From: an uncultured Faecalibacterium sp.
Lineage (GTDB): Bacteria > Bacillota > Clostridia > Oscillospirales > Ruminococcaceae
Direction: 5' to 3'
Assembly: GCA_934524985.1 (NCBI GenBank)
Contig: CAKSYT010000004.1
Location: 123,428 to 187,427 of the forward strand
Length of the DNA stretch: 64,000 bases
The position numbers and the translations under genes are program-made. Numbering within the stretch: position 1 is the stretch's first letter; each line of letters begins with the position of its first letter. Positions 1 through 8,109 of this stretch are shown in pieces. Under the pieces are notes generated by a model that saw only the letters and a list, made by a program, of their open reading frames with translations, did not search any database and had not been told where the DNA came from.

Positions 1-46
1 AACTAAACGCTTTTTTAGGAGGTCGTACCTCCGGTTTTTTGGCTTG

Positions 47-77
47 AAAAACCGGAAGTGATGCTTCCGGTTTTGAT
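47..77. terminator. Intrinsic terminator-like hairpin
   Basis: An 11-bp perfect stem (AAAACCGGAAG at 48-58 pairs with 64-74) has a 5-nt loop and a T-run inside its right arm. It could end transcription entering from the left. Nothing before it is long enough to identify a gene. Confidence 0.55.
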
Positions 78-160
78 ATAAAAACAACGATAAAACGACG
101 TTTCACTTTTGTGAAAAATGCGATAAAACTGAAATTTTTCAAAAAAGTTTTTTTGAGTAC

Positions 161-218
161 AAAAACAAAAAACGCCCCTCTGAACAAGCGGCGCAATGCT
201 GCTTGCCCGGAGGGGCGT
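161..218 (-). terminator. Intrinsic terminator of the minus-strand XRE gene
   Basis: The arms 172-180 and 210-218 (ACGCCCCTC and its complement) form a 9-bp GC-rich stem. On the minus strand the stem is followed by a run of T residues (161-170 on the plus strand is A-rich). It lies 15 bases past the stop codon of the XRE gene at 233-571. Confidence 0.7.
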
Positions 219-232
219 AATTTTATATAGAG

Positions 233-571
233 TTAAAGTTCTTCAGCGATTGCAGACAGTTTCTGCATAATACGCTGCAATTTCAAACGAAGCTTTTGAT
301 TTGTCAAACGCTTTTGCTGCAACTTGTTTCGTAAGCTTTCTTCTTGGTCAGATAACGACTTTCCCATAATCAAATGATCCAGTGTTACATCAAAAAATGC
401 AGCGATCTCGATGAAAAGGTCAATAGAAGGAATATACTCCCCACTCTCAAGACTGCGGAGGTGGCGGTCGCTGACATTCAAGCGGACGGCCAGCTCTTCC
501 TGCGTCAGGTAGCGCTCTCTGCGCAGCTTTTGAATACGCGTTCCGGTGTTGAACTGATCATAATACATCAT
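233..571 (-). CDS. XRE-family transcriptional regulator with C-terminal coiled coil
   Basis: A 112-residue DNA-binding protein. Residues about 12-66 form a Cro/C1-type helix-turn-helix with the usual pattern (IQKLRRERYLTQEELA, then a recognition helix around VSDRHLRSLESG). Residues about 78-110 are rich in Leu, Lys and Gln and look like a dimerising coiled coil. The start has two tandem ATG codons behind a strong GGAGGG ribosome site about 8 bases upstream. It probably represses a nearby promoter; its target is not visible. A short upstream reading frame overlaps its start, so the two may be translationally coupled. It lies left of the recombinase gene, as regulators of mobile or phase-variable loci often do. 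Confidence 0.88.
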   Translation of the reverse strand: MMYYDQFNTGTRIQKLRRERYLTQEELAVRLNVSDRHLRSLESGEYIPSIDLFIEIAAFFDVTLDHLIMGKSLSDQEESLRNKLQQKRLTNQKLRLKLQRIMQKLSAIAEEL

Positions 572-701
572 ATGCCAGCCCTCCGACCAAGCAGGTAGGC
601 AGCCACAAGCTGCGCCACAAGGTCAGAGCGCAAAGATACAGTCGGCGGGTCAGATTCTGTTTGCCGGGACTTGGTTTGTACTCGATGATTCTCCTTTTCA
701 T
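558..701 (-). CDS. Possible small protein overlapping the XRE gene start
   Basis: A 47-codon frame starts at ATG 701 (MKRRIIEYKPSPGK) behind an AAAGGA ribosome site. It runs through a mildly hydrophobic segment and stops inside the first codons of the XRE gene. The overlap resembles a leader peptide coupled to the regulator. No family is recognised, and the evidence is only the ribosome site and the overlap. The stretch 702-905 upstream holds no gene that I can support. Confidence 0.3.
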   Translation of the reverse strand: MKRRIIEYKPSPGKQNLTRRLYLCALTLWRSLWLPTCLVGGLAYDVL

Positions 702-905
702 GTTTTTGTCCTTTCGTTTTCAATGGTGGAAGGCGGGCAGAGCGCAAAAAGCGCGGTGCATCTTTAATAACAGAGAAAAATCTCTGTGTTATATGGCAAG
801 AAGAAAAACGTCAGGGCTATAATGCAGGCATTGATAAATAGCAGCGGCTTCGTACAATGCTGGTTCATTTCTAATAGGGTACATAAACCGATGTCAATGT
901 GTTAT

Positions 906-1172
906 TTATCGGATTTCCTGATCGATTGCAGTGAAAATCGAGGCGTTAAAGAAATCCACAAGCGTAATTCCAAGGCCATCACACAGTTTTTTGACGGTTG
1001 GAACGGTGACGCTCTGCTGGGAGGAATCAAGCATACTGTAAACGGTGGACGGAGTGACACCGGAACGGACAGCAAGGGCATTGGGACTTATGTTGCGTTC
1101 CTCGCAAAGTTCTTTGAAACGTAATGCAACGGCATCTTTTACTTTTGTATCTTCATCGGTCGCTAATATCAT
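906..1172 (-). CDS. XRE-family transcriptional regulator
   Basis: An 88-residue protein that is almost entirely a Cro/C1-type helix-turn-helix. Residues about 16-75 show the pattern ALRFKELCEERNISPNALA, then SGVTPSTVYSML as the recognition helix, then the closing helix VKKLCDGLGITLVDFF. The start is ATG 1172 behind AAGGAG at normal spacing. There is no sensor or dimerisation domain beyond the DNA-binding fold, so it probably acts as a simple dimeric repressor. It is divergent from the recombinase gene, with 367 bases between the two starts, so it may control that promoter region; this is inferred from position only. Confidence 0.88.
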   Translation of the reverse strand: MILATDEDTKVKDAVALRFKELCEERNISPNALAVRSGVTPSTVYSMLDSSQQSVTVPTVKKLCDGLGITLVDFFNASIFTAIDQEIR

Positions 1173-1539
1173 ATGTCTGTTCTCCTTTTTTTGTAGATAT
1201 TAGCGGAAATAGGTTGTTTTTGTGTACGGCGCACCGTATATTCAAGAATGATATTCCCGAAATTTTGCCACGAAAATCAACCAACAGAAAGACAAGAAAA
1301 GGTATCCTCCATTTGGTTAATGGAAGATACCATGTGTTGGACAATCTTGTTTTTCCTCGCTATTCTATTTTAACATTGAATCGCATTATAGGCAATAGGC
1401 TTTGGTACTCTTTACCAGAGAAATTTCGGCGATATAGTCAATCTTTTTGTGATTTGTTGTCTAATTTGTTCAGAAAATCAGCCACAAATTCAATTTTCAA
1501 ATCATTAGTGGTCAATAAGGTGTCAGCAGGAGGCTTTAT
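1173..1539. other. Intergenic region between XRE regulator and recombinase
   Basis: AT-rich non-coding stretch between divergent genes. Its one clear structure is the hairpin repeat at 1301-1331, listed separately. I see no sigma-70 promoter with a good match at both boxes. The AGGAGG ribosome site of the recombinase ends about 7 bases before ATG 1540. Confidence 0.5.
1301..1331. repeat. Palindromic repeat, left copy flanking the recombinase
   Basis: A hairpin with 13-base arms (12 of 13 pair) around a 5-base loop TGGTT. The reverse complement of 1301-1326 matches 2717-2742 at 23 of 26 positions, including the unbroken core CTTCCATTAACCAAATG. The two copies are inverted and enclose the whole recombinase gene. 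They could be crossover or arm-binding sites of that recombinase, or regulatory hairpins. Confidence 0.7.
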
Positions 1540-2655
1540 ATGGCAAGACGCGGTGAAAATATCCGCAAGCGCAGCGATGGACGGTGGGAGGGTCGATATA
1601 TCAAAGGCCGTTCTGCGGACGGAAAGCCCTGCTGGGGCTATGTATATGGTGCGACTTATGCCGAAGTAAGGGAAATCTCTGCCCGCAAAAAGGCAGAGTA
1701 CGGCATTTATAACCTGAATAGCACCGATATTACTTTTTCGGAAATTTCAGAGCAATGGTTGTATTCTGTCCGGCAAGGTGTAAAAGAATCGACTTTTTCA
1801 CACTATCAGTATACTCTGCGACATTATCTCCAACCTGTTTTCGGGGATTTCAAAGTGAGTGCTTTAAGCGAAAAAATTCTGGAGCAAGGACTTTTGGCAG
1901 TGATAACACCAACTGGCGGAAAGCAAAAGCCTTTAGGGGCAACCATGGCACAGGAGTGCTTGTCGATGCTGCGGCGCATCTGCAAGTATGCAGCGCATTT
2001 TCATCTCATTCGCCCTTTAGAGATCACGGTAAAGCTGCCGCAAAAATCCCCAAAAGTACTGCTGCCGTTTACCACAGAAGAACAAAAGAAATTACAGTCG
2101 TTTGTAATGGATGCACCTATGCCCCGAAAAATCGGCCTGCTGCTTGGTTTTCAGTTAGGGTTGCGTATCGGCGAGATCTGCGGACTGAAATGGGGAGATT
2201 TTGACTTATCGACAGGAACTGTGACGATCCAGCGGACAGTAACTCGGATCTCTTGTGGAAATGGCCACACAAAAGTCGTTGTTCAATCTCCCAAGACAAA
2301 AAACTCCCATCGTGAGATTCCCCTTCCAAAATCGCTGCTTCGTGTTCTGAAGAAGCTGTCGAAAGATTTCAGCAGCGGAACTTGGTTTCTTTCTGGCAAT
2401 GAGGAAAAGCCAGTCGAACCTCGATGCTACCGTAAGAGCATTTACGGCTATCTGAAAAAAGCCAGTGTCCATCAGGCGCACCCTCATGCGCTTCGCCACA
2501 CCTTTGCAACGACCTGCTTGCAGGCGCATTGCGACATCAAAACTTTGAGCGAACTGTTGGGTCATGCAGATGCTGCAGTCACGTTAAAAAAATATGTTCA
2601 CTCTGATATGACACGCAAACGAAAAGAAATAAATCGTGTTTTCGAAAACTTTTAA
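1540..2655 (+). CDS. Tyrosine-type site-specific recombinase / integrase
   Basis: A 371-residue recombinase. Residues about 1-60 look like an AP2-like arm-binding domain (RKRSDGRWEGRY) as in Tn916-type integrases, about 65-165 are the core-binding SAM-like domain, and about 175-370 the catalytic domain. The active-site set is complete: Arg209 (GLRIGE), a Lys near 252-254, His316-x-x-Arg319 (HALRH), His342 (LLGHAD) and nucleophile Tyr352. The start is supported by an AGGAGG site. It is the only integrase in the window. It may serve the conjugative element on the far side of the polysaccharide genes, or act locally on the inverted repeats that enclose it. No excisionase gene is seen beside it. 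Confidence 0.92.
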   Translation: MARRGENIRKRSDGRWEGRYIKGRSADGKPCWGYVYGATYAEVREISARKKAEYGIYNLNSTDITFSEISEQWLYSVRQGVKESTFSHYQYTLRHYLQPVFGDFKVSALSEKILEQGLLAVITPTGGKQKPLGATMAQECLSMLRRICKYAAHFHLIRPLEITVKLPQKSPKVLLPFTTEEQKKLQSFVMDAPMPRKIGLLLGFQLGLRIGEICGLKWGDFDLSTGTVTIQRTVTRISCGNGHTKVVVQSPKTKNSHREIPLPKSLLRVLKKLSKDFSSGTWFLSGNEEKPVEPRCYRKSIYGYLKKASVHQAHPHALRHTFATTCLQAHCDIKTLSELLGHADAAVTLKKYVHSDMTRKRKEINRVFENF

Positions 2656-2716
2656 GGGGCAATTCGTGGTCGAACGTCCATAAAACTTTCGATAAAGCGC
2701 AATTTATAGAACATCT

Positions 2717-2742
2717 TCTTCCATTAACCAAATGAGAGATAC
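2717..2742. repeat. Inverted partner of the 1301 repeat
   Basis: Matches the reverse complement of 1301-1326 at 23 of 26 positions. Unlike the left copy it has lost the outer half of its own hairpin, so it is not a full palindrome. It sits between the recombinase stop and the helicase start; the ATG at 2732 lies inside it. Confidence 0.7.
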
Positions 2743-2770
2743 CCCTTTATTGCGGAAAGGGGTGAACAAG

Positions 2771-4927
2771 GTGGCATTGCGCCTGTTTGAGCACAACGAA
2801 AAAGCGTATCGTGCGGCAGTCCGGATGATGGATCAGTATGGCAAAGCTGCCATTGTTCATCCCACCGGCACCGGAAAAAGCTACATTGCGTTTAAGCTGA
2901 TCGAGGACAACCCGGAGAAGGTCGTGATCTGGCTTTCTCCCAGTGAATACATCTTTAGGACCCAGCTGGAGAGCCTGAAAAAGAACGATCCGGATTTTCC
3001 GTTGGTAAACGTTCACTTTTATACCTACGCCAAACTGATGTGCTGCACGCAGGCACAGCTGGACGAAATAGCAGCGCAGAAGCCTGCCTATATTATACTC
3101 GACGAATTCCACCGTGCCGGTGCGGAATGCTGGGGAGAAAGCACGGTGGCTTTATTAAAGTTATGCCCGGATGCAAAGCTTCTGGGGCTGACGGCAACAA
3201 ACATCCGATATCTGGATAATAACCGCGACATGGCCGAAGAGCTTTTTGACAGCCGTGTCGCGAGTGACATGACCCTTGGCGAAGCAGTCGTCAGGGGTAT
3301 TTTGCCTGCCCCGAAATATGTGACCACGGTTTATCAGTATCAGAAAGCCTTTGCAAAGTATCAGGCACGGGTGGATAACCTGCGGGCACCGGGCATTCAG
3401 GATGTGAATCAGAAATATCTGGACGCGCTGCGCCGCGCTTTGGAACAGGCAGACGGACTTGATCTTGTCTTTCAACATCATATCACGCAGACGAATGGAA
3501 AATACATCGTATTCTGCGCAAACAAGGAGCACATGGACGAGATGGTGTCCCATGTGCCGGAGTGGTTCGCCGGTGTCAACCCGAATGTTGTGGTGTATCA
3601 GGCTTACTCGGATGACCCGAATACAGACAAGGCCTTTGCGGACTTCAAAACGGACACCAGCAACCGGCTGAAGTTGCTGTTCTGCATCGATATGCTCAAC
3701 GAGGGCGTCCATGTGGAGGGGATTTCCGGTGTCATTTTGTTCCGTCCAACGATTTCGCCCATTATCTACAAGCAGCAGATAGGACGTGCCCTGACCGCTG
3801 GGGATAATACAACGCCGCTTATCCTAGATGTTGTCAACAATTTCGAGGGCTTGACCAGTATTTCCGGTTTGCAAGGCGAGATGCAGGAGGCGGTCCACCG
3901 GCTCTATGCCAACGGTGAGGGCGATAGGATTGTCACCGAGCGATTCGAGGTCATCGAGCAGGTGCATGACTGCCGGGTGCTGTTCGAGCAGCTGCAGGCG
4001 AGCCTTTCGTCCGGTTGGGAGCACTACTTCTCCGAGGCAAGCATCTACTATGCGGAACACGGCAACCTGAATGTCCCGAAACTGTATACCACGCCCGGCG
4101 GTCTGAGCCTTGGCGTGTGGCTGGTCACTCAGCGTCGTGTGCGCGAGGGACAAATTCAAGGCATCCTGACCGAACAACAGATTCAACGGCTGGACAGCAT
4201 CGGCATGGTCTGGGGCAACCGGAAGGAAATTGCGTGGCAGCACGGATTTGAGGTCGCAAAGAAATACCACGACACCTACGGAAACCTGATGGTGCCCGGA
4301 AAATATGTAGACCCGGACGGCTATCCCTTAGGACAGTGGATCATCAAGACCCGGCAGCAAAAGCTGAACGGCCGCTTAAAGGAAGAACGCATCGCACAGC
4401 TTGATGAGATCGGCATGGTGTGGAACATTTTCGATGCCAAGTGGGAAAAGGCTTATGCGCTGGCTGCGGCCTATTATGAGGAAAACGGCAACCTGAATAT
4501 CCCACGTTCCTATGTGACAGCGGCTGGCGAACGGCTGGGGCAATGGGTCGAAAGCCAGCAATGGGCGTACCCGAAAGGAAAACTGACGGAGGAACAGGTC
4601 GAGCGGCTCAGCCGGATCGGGATGTACTGGGGCAATCGCAATGACCGCAAGTGGAACGAGGGGTATCAGGAGGCAAAGCGCTATTTTGATGCCCACGGCG
4701 ACCTGAACGTCCCAGCAGAATATGTGTCACCGGGCGGTTACAACCTCGGAAATTGGGTCAAACGGCAGCGGTATACCCGCCAGAATCCTGAAAAAAGCGG
4801 CGCTGTTTTGACAGAGGAGCGGATTGCAAAGCTGGATGAAATCGGGATGCGGTGGGGGAAAAGTAACCCTAAGCACCCGTCTAAGCAGGCAGCACAAGCC
4901 GAAACCGTTACGGCAAAAGCAGGCTAA
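2771..4927 (+). CDS. DEAD/DEAH-type helicase with four helicase-associated (HA) repeats
   Basis: A superfamily 2 ATPase of about 718 residues. Numbering from an upstream ATG at 2732, it has Walker A PTGTGKS (44-50), DEFH motif II (124-127), TAT motif III (154-156) and QQIGRA motif VI (348-353). The second half is four tandem repeats of about 65-70 residues (about 429-496, 501-565, 570-634, 640-708), each with GNLNVP-like, LGxW and RLDxIGMxW signatures. These match the helicase-associated domain, a presumed nucleic-acid-binding module. I prefer GTG 2771, which has AAAGGGG 8 bases upstream; ATG 2732 lies in the inverted repeat without a ribosome site. The role in this locus is unknown. It precedes the sugar transferase by 45 bases. 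Confidence 0.85.
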   Translation: MALRLFEHNEKAYRAAVRMMDQYGKAAIVHPTGTGKSYIAFKLIEDNPEKVVIWLSPSEYIFRTQLESLKKNDPDFPLVNVHFYTYAKLMCCTQAQLDEIAAQKPAYIILDEFHRAGAECWGESTVALLKLCPDAKLLGLTATNIRYLDNNRDMAEELFDSRVASDMTLGEAVVRGILPAPKYVTTVYQYQKAFAKYQARVDNLRAPGIQDVNQKYLDALRRALEQADGLDLVFQHHITQTNGKYIVFCANKEHMDEMVSHVPEWFAGVNPNVVVYQAYSDDPNTDKAFADFKTDTSNRLKLLFCIDMLNEGVHVEGISGVILFRPTISPIIYKQQIGRALTAGDNTTPLILDVVNNFEGLTSISGLQGEMQEAVHRLYANGEGDRIVTERFEVIEQVHDCRVLFEQLQASLSSGWEHYFSEASIYYAEHGNLNVPKLYTTPGGLSLGVWLVTQRRVREGQIQGILTEQQIQRLDSIGMVWGNRKEIAWQHGFEVAKKYHDTYGNLMVPGKYVDPDGYPLGQWIIKTRQQKLNGRLKEERIAQLDEIGMVWNIFDAKWEKAYALAAAYYEENGNLNIPRSYVTAAGERLGQWVESQQWAYPKGKLTEEQVERLSRIGMYWGNRNDRKWNEGYQEAKRYFDAHGDLNVPAEYVSPGGYNLGNWVKRQRYTRQNPEKSGAVLTEERIAKLDEIGMRWGKSNPKHPSKQAAQAETVTAKAG

Positions 4928-4972
4928 AACAAGAAATCTATAAACAAACGCGAATTTATGTGAGGAGAAGAA

Positions 4973-5647
4973 ATGGCTACGAATACTGTCGGAATCGATA
5001 AGGAAGTTGAAGTTGACCGCAAGGAAAATCTGCGCGACCATCGCCTGTACTGGATCGGGCGTCGGACGCAGGACGTAATCTTGTCATCGCTGGCACTGGT
5101 GGTGCTGTCGCCTGTCATGCTGGCTACGGCCATCGCAATTGTGGTGGATGACCCGTCTGCTGGCCCTGTCTTCAGTCAGGAACGCATTGGCCGCAACGGC
5201 AAGCCCTTCAAGTTCTATAAGTTCCGCTCTATGTGCCCCAATGCAGAGGCAAAGCTGGATGATCTGCTGGATCAGAACGAGATGGATGGTCCTGTGTTCA
5301 AGATCAAGGACGACCCCCGCATTACCCGTGTGGGTAAATTTATCCGCAAGACCAGTATCGATGAGCTGCCGCAGCTGTGGAACATCCTGAAGGGCGATAT
5401 GAGCATCGTTGGCCCCCGCCCGGCACTTCCCCGCGAAGTGGAACAGTACGGCGACTATGAAAAGCAGCGGTTGTATGTGACCCCCGGCCTGAGCTGCTAC
5501 TGGCAGATCGCCCCGCACCGCAATGACCTCTCCTTTGAGGAGTGGATGGATCTGGATGTGAAGTATGTCAAGGAGCGCAGCTTCTGGGTGGACTGGAAAA
5601 TTATTTTTAAGACGTTTAAGGTGTGCCTGCTGGGGCGTGGGGAGTAA
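4973..5647 (+). CDS. Undecaprenyl-phosphate sugar phosphotransferase (initiating transferase)
   Basis: A 224-residue enzyme of the bacterial sugar transferase family (WbaP/RfbP/EpsL-like catalytic domain). It moves a sugar-1-phosphate onto undecaprenyl phosphate at the inner membrane face and so starts the repeat unit. One membrane segment lies near residues 35-58 ([20 protein letters not shown]). The conserved [23 protein letters not shown] and VGPRP motifs follow. It is the short form with only the catalytic unit and one membrane anchor. The ribosome site GAGGAGAAG precedes ATG. It is the first gene of the polysaccharide run proper. The sugar it uses cannot be read from the sequence. Confidence 0.92.
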   Translation: MATNTVGIDKEVEVDRKENLRDHRLYWIGRRTQDVILSSLALVVLSPVMLATAIAIVVDDPSAGPVFSQERIGRNGKPFKFYKFRSMCPNAEAKLDDLLDQNEMDGPVFKIKDDPRITRVGKFIRKTSIDELPQLWNILKGDMSIVGPRPALPREVEQYGDYEKQRLYVTPGLSCYWQIAPHRNDLSFEEWMDLDVKYVKERSFWVDWKIIFKTFKVCLLGRGE

Positions 5648-5683
5648 GGGGTATCAACTTACATAAAGATTGGGAGAATAGCC

Positions 5684-7363
5684 GTGGGAAAAAAGAAAAA
5701 AATCTTAATGGTTCATAATTTTTATCAAATAGGTGGCGGAGAACATACGGTTTTCAAAAACGAAGTAGAACTGCTTCGAGATAATGGCCATGAAGTAATA
5801 GAGTATACGCGTAGCAACGATGAGTTGAAATCTGATAAATGGAAATTGCTCTTTTTGCCTTTTACAACAGTGTGGTCTCTTAGAACCTATATAGAGATCA
5901 GAAAACTGATAAAGAACGAACAAATCGATGTTGTGCATTGTCATAACACGTTTCCATTGATTTCGCCATCTGTGTATTATGCTGCAAGAAGCATGAAGGT
6001 TCCTGTGGTTCAGACGATTCATAATTTCAGACTTCTCTGCCCGAATGGGTCTTTTTACTGCAAGGGCAAAGTGTGCGAAAAGTGCCGCGAGAACGGAAAC
6101 TTCAAAGAAGCAATAAAAAACAAATGTTATCGAAACTCTACACTTGGAACAATAATTGTTGCAGCAATGTTAACGGTTAACAGAAAACTAGGAATCTATA
6201 AAAAAATATCATATATCTTTTTGACCGAATTCAACAAAAGTAAATTCGATAAACTCATCGATATAAATTCAAATCAGGTATTCGTAAAACCTAATTTTGT
6301 AAGCAGAAAAGGGGAGCCAAGCAAAGGGGCACACAAGCGAGTGTTCATTTTTGCAAGTAGACTTGAAGAAAACAAAGGAATAAAACTCCTTTTGGAATTG
6401 TGGAAGTTGCTTCCTAAGGATTATTGCCTGCACATTTATGGAGATGGAACCCTCAAAAATTTCGTTGAAGAAAATGCAAAAGAGAACATTTTCTTTTATG
6501 GATTTACTCCACAGAAAACTATTTTTGAAGATTTATCAACTGCAACAGCACTTGTATTTCCAAGTATCTGGTATGAAGGCTTTCCAATGATTCTTGCAGA
6601 GGCAATGGCCATTGGTTGCCCTGTTGTATCGACAAGTATAGGCAATGCAGGAGATATTCTTGTCAATTCAAAAGGTGGAACAACATTTGAACCTGACAAG
6701 CCCGATACATTTATAAATGCTATTGAAGATGTTTTGCAGAACAACGAAATATATCAAAAAAACGCACTGACCTATTACAACGAAACACTGTCAAAAGATA
6801 AAAATTATGTTCTCCAAAACGATATATATGAACATTTATTCGGGGGGGGGGTAAGAACATATATTTATGCAGGAAGACTTGATAAAGGAAAAGGGATACT
6901 AAAACTGCTTAATGAATGGACCAATTTGCCGGGCACCTATGTACTTGAAGTTTATGGAGAGGGTGAGTGCGCAGCCGAGGTTCGAAAATTAGCAGCTAAA
7001 TATCCGAACATTCATTTGAATGGATTTTGTCCACAAAAAGAATTATTCAATTCCTTAAAATCCGCAGTCGCATTGATTACGCCCTATATATGGTATGAGG
7101 GCTACCCTATGAATATTGCAGAATGTTTCTCTATGGGAGTTCCGGTCGTATCAACGAGTATTGGAAATGCTGGCGACTTAGTTTCAAAATCAAACGCAGG
7201 AACTCTATTTGATTTTGAAGTCAAGGGCTCTTTTAGGAAAGCGTTGGATGCAGTTTATGAACAACGAACGAAATTTTCGTTTAATGCTTATAACTATTAC
7301 TTGTGCAACCAGACACCTGCTTCAAACTATGAAAGACTAAATAAAATATATGATACATTGTAA
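5684..7363 (+). CDS. GT4 glycosyltransferase with duplicated C-terminal domain joined at a G10 tract
   Basis: A 559-residue protein starting at GTG with GGGAG upstream. Residues 1-385 are a complete GT4 enzyme: a GGGEH-containing N-terminal Rossmann domain, a Cys-rich insertion (CxxC pairs near 120-140), and a C-terminal nucleotide-sugar domain with the E-x7-E motif EGFPMILAE. Residues about 390-559 are a second copy of the C-terminal domain only (EGYPMNIAE, VVSTSIGNAGD), with no acceptor domain. Ten G residues (6842-6851) encode the join. One G fewer gives TAA directly after three glycines; one more gives a stop about a dozen codons later. Both would yield an ordinary single GT4 protein. It probably adds a sugar to the lipid-linked repeat unit. 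Confidence 0.88.
   Translation: MGKKKKILMVHNFYQIGGGEHTVFKNEVELLRDNGHEVIEYTRSNDELKSDKWKLLFLPFTTVWSLRTYIEIRKLIKNEQIDVVHCHNTFPLISPSVYYAARSMKVPVVQTIHNFRLLCPNGSFYCKGKVCEKCRENGNFKEAIKNKCYRNSTLGTIIVAAMLTVNRKLGIYKKISYIFLTEFNKSKFDKLIDINSNQVFVKPNFVSRKGEPSKGAHKRVFIFASRLEENKGIKLLLELWKLLPKDYCLHIYGDGTLKNFVEENAKENIFFYGFTPQKTIFEDLSTATALVFPSIWYEGFPMILAEAMAIGCPVVSTSIGNAGDILVNSKGGTTFEPDKPDTFINAIEDVLQNNEIYQKNALTYYNETLSKDKNYVLQNDIYEHLFGGGVRTYIYAGRLDKGKGILKLLNEWTNLPGTYVLEVYGEGECAAEVRKLAAKYPNIHLNGFCPQKELFNSLKSAVALITPYIWYEGYPMNIAECFSMGVPVVSTSIGNAGDLVSKSNAGTLFDFEVKGSFRKALDAVYEQRTKFSFNAYNYYLCNQTPASNYERLNKIYDTL
6842..6851 (+). repeat. Homopolymeric G10 tract, candidate phase-variation switch
   Basis: Ten consecutive G residues inside the glycosyltransferase gene, at the junction of the complete GT4 domain and the extra C-terminal domain. 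Tracts of this length slip during replication in many bacteria. The present length keeps the long frame open. Nine G residues create an in-frame TAA at once. Confidence 0.8.
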
Positions 7364-8108
7364 CAAACTAAAGAATATTCCTACACGCGTAAATATAATC
7401 GGTGTGCCGATTTCAGTAGTGAATATGGAGAGTTGTATTTCCTTTTTATTCTCCAATTGGGATGCTGTACATGGAAATTACGTCTGTGTTTCCAATGTGC
7501 ATACGACAGTTATGGCACATGATAATCCCCAATATTATAAGGTGCAAGCGGAGTCTTTGCTGTCTGTGCCAGACGGGAAACCACTTTCTGTAATTGGAAG
7601 AAAGAAATTTCCACAGATGAATCGTGTCACCGGACCGGATTTGATGCGAAGGCTTTTTGAAGAGTCGAAAGAAAAGAAAATCCGACATTACTTTTATGGA
7701 ACAACGCAAGAAAATATAAATGCGCTTCTTGAGAAAATCAAAAAGGAGTATCCATGGGTTGAAGTAGTCGGATGTGAGCCTTCCGTGTTTCGTCCGCTCA
7801 GTGAAGAAGAGGAGAATGCACTCATAGCGCGAATAAATCAAACCAATCCAGATATTGTTTGGGTCGCCTTGGGTGCTCCACGCCAAGAAGAGTTCTGCTA
7901 TAAAATGCAAGGGAAAATCAACGGCCTTATGATTGGCGTTGGTGGAGCATTTAATGTCGTCTCTGGCGTAATTGATGAAGCACCTCAATGGATGCAGGAT
8001 ATTAGCATGGAATGGTTTTATCGATTTATAAAAGAACCAAAAAGGCTGTTCAAAAGATATTTTACAACTAATTCGAGATTTTTAATTCTTAATTTTCTGA
8101 GGAAATAA
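7350..8108 (+). CDS. WecG/TagA/CpsF-family glycosyltransferase (GT26)
   Basis: A 252-residue GT26 enzyme. Such enzymes transfer N-acetylmannosamine or a related sugar, such as ManNAcA, to a lipid-linked acceptor at the membrane. Family signatures seen are the N-terminal NIIGVPISVVN strand, the VPDGKP segment with its catalytic Asp, VTGPDLM, and the later VWVALGAPRQEEF and GVGGAFNVVSG motifs. The length is typical. The start ATG overlaps the end of the preceding glycosyltransferase by 14 bases and has no strong ribosome site, which suggests translational coupling. It probably adds the second sugar of the repeat unit. If the glycosyltransferase upstream switches frame, coupling to this gene could change too. 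Confidence 0.9.
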   Translation: MIHCNKLKNIPTRVNIIGVPISVVNMESCISFLFSNWDAVHGNYVCVSNVHTTVMAHDNPQYYKVQAESLLSVPDGKPLSVIGRKKFPQMNRVTGPDLMRRLFEESKEKKIRHYFYGTTQENINALLEKIKKEYPWVEVVGCEPSVFRPLSEEEENALIARINQTNPDIVWVALGAPRQEEFCYKMQGKINGLMIGVGGAFNVVSGVIDEAPQWMQDISMEWFYRFIKEPKRLFKRYFTTNSRFLILNFLRK

Positions 8109-8109
8109 A

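Noticed and set aside
1301..2742. The 26-bp repeats as att direct repeats of the conjugative element
   Set aside because: They are inverted and only 1.4 kb apart, so they cannot bound an integrated element of 50 kb.
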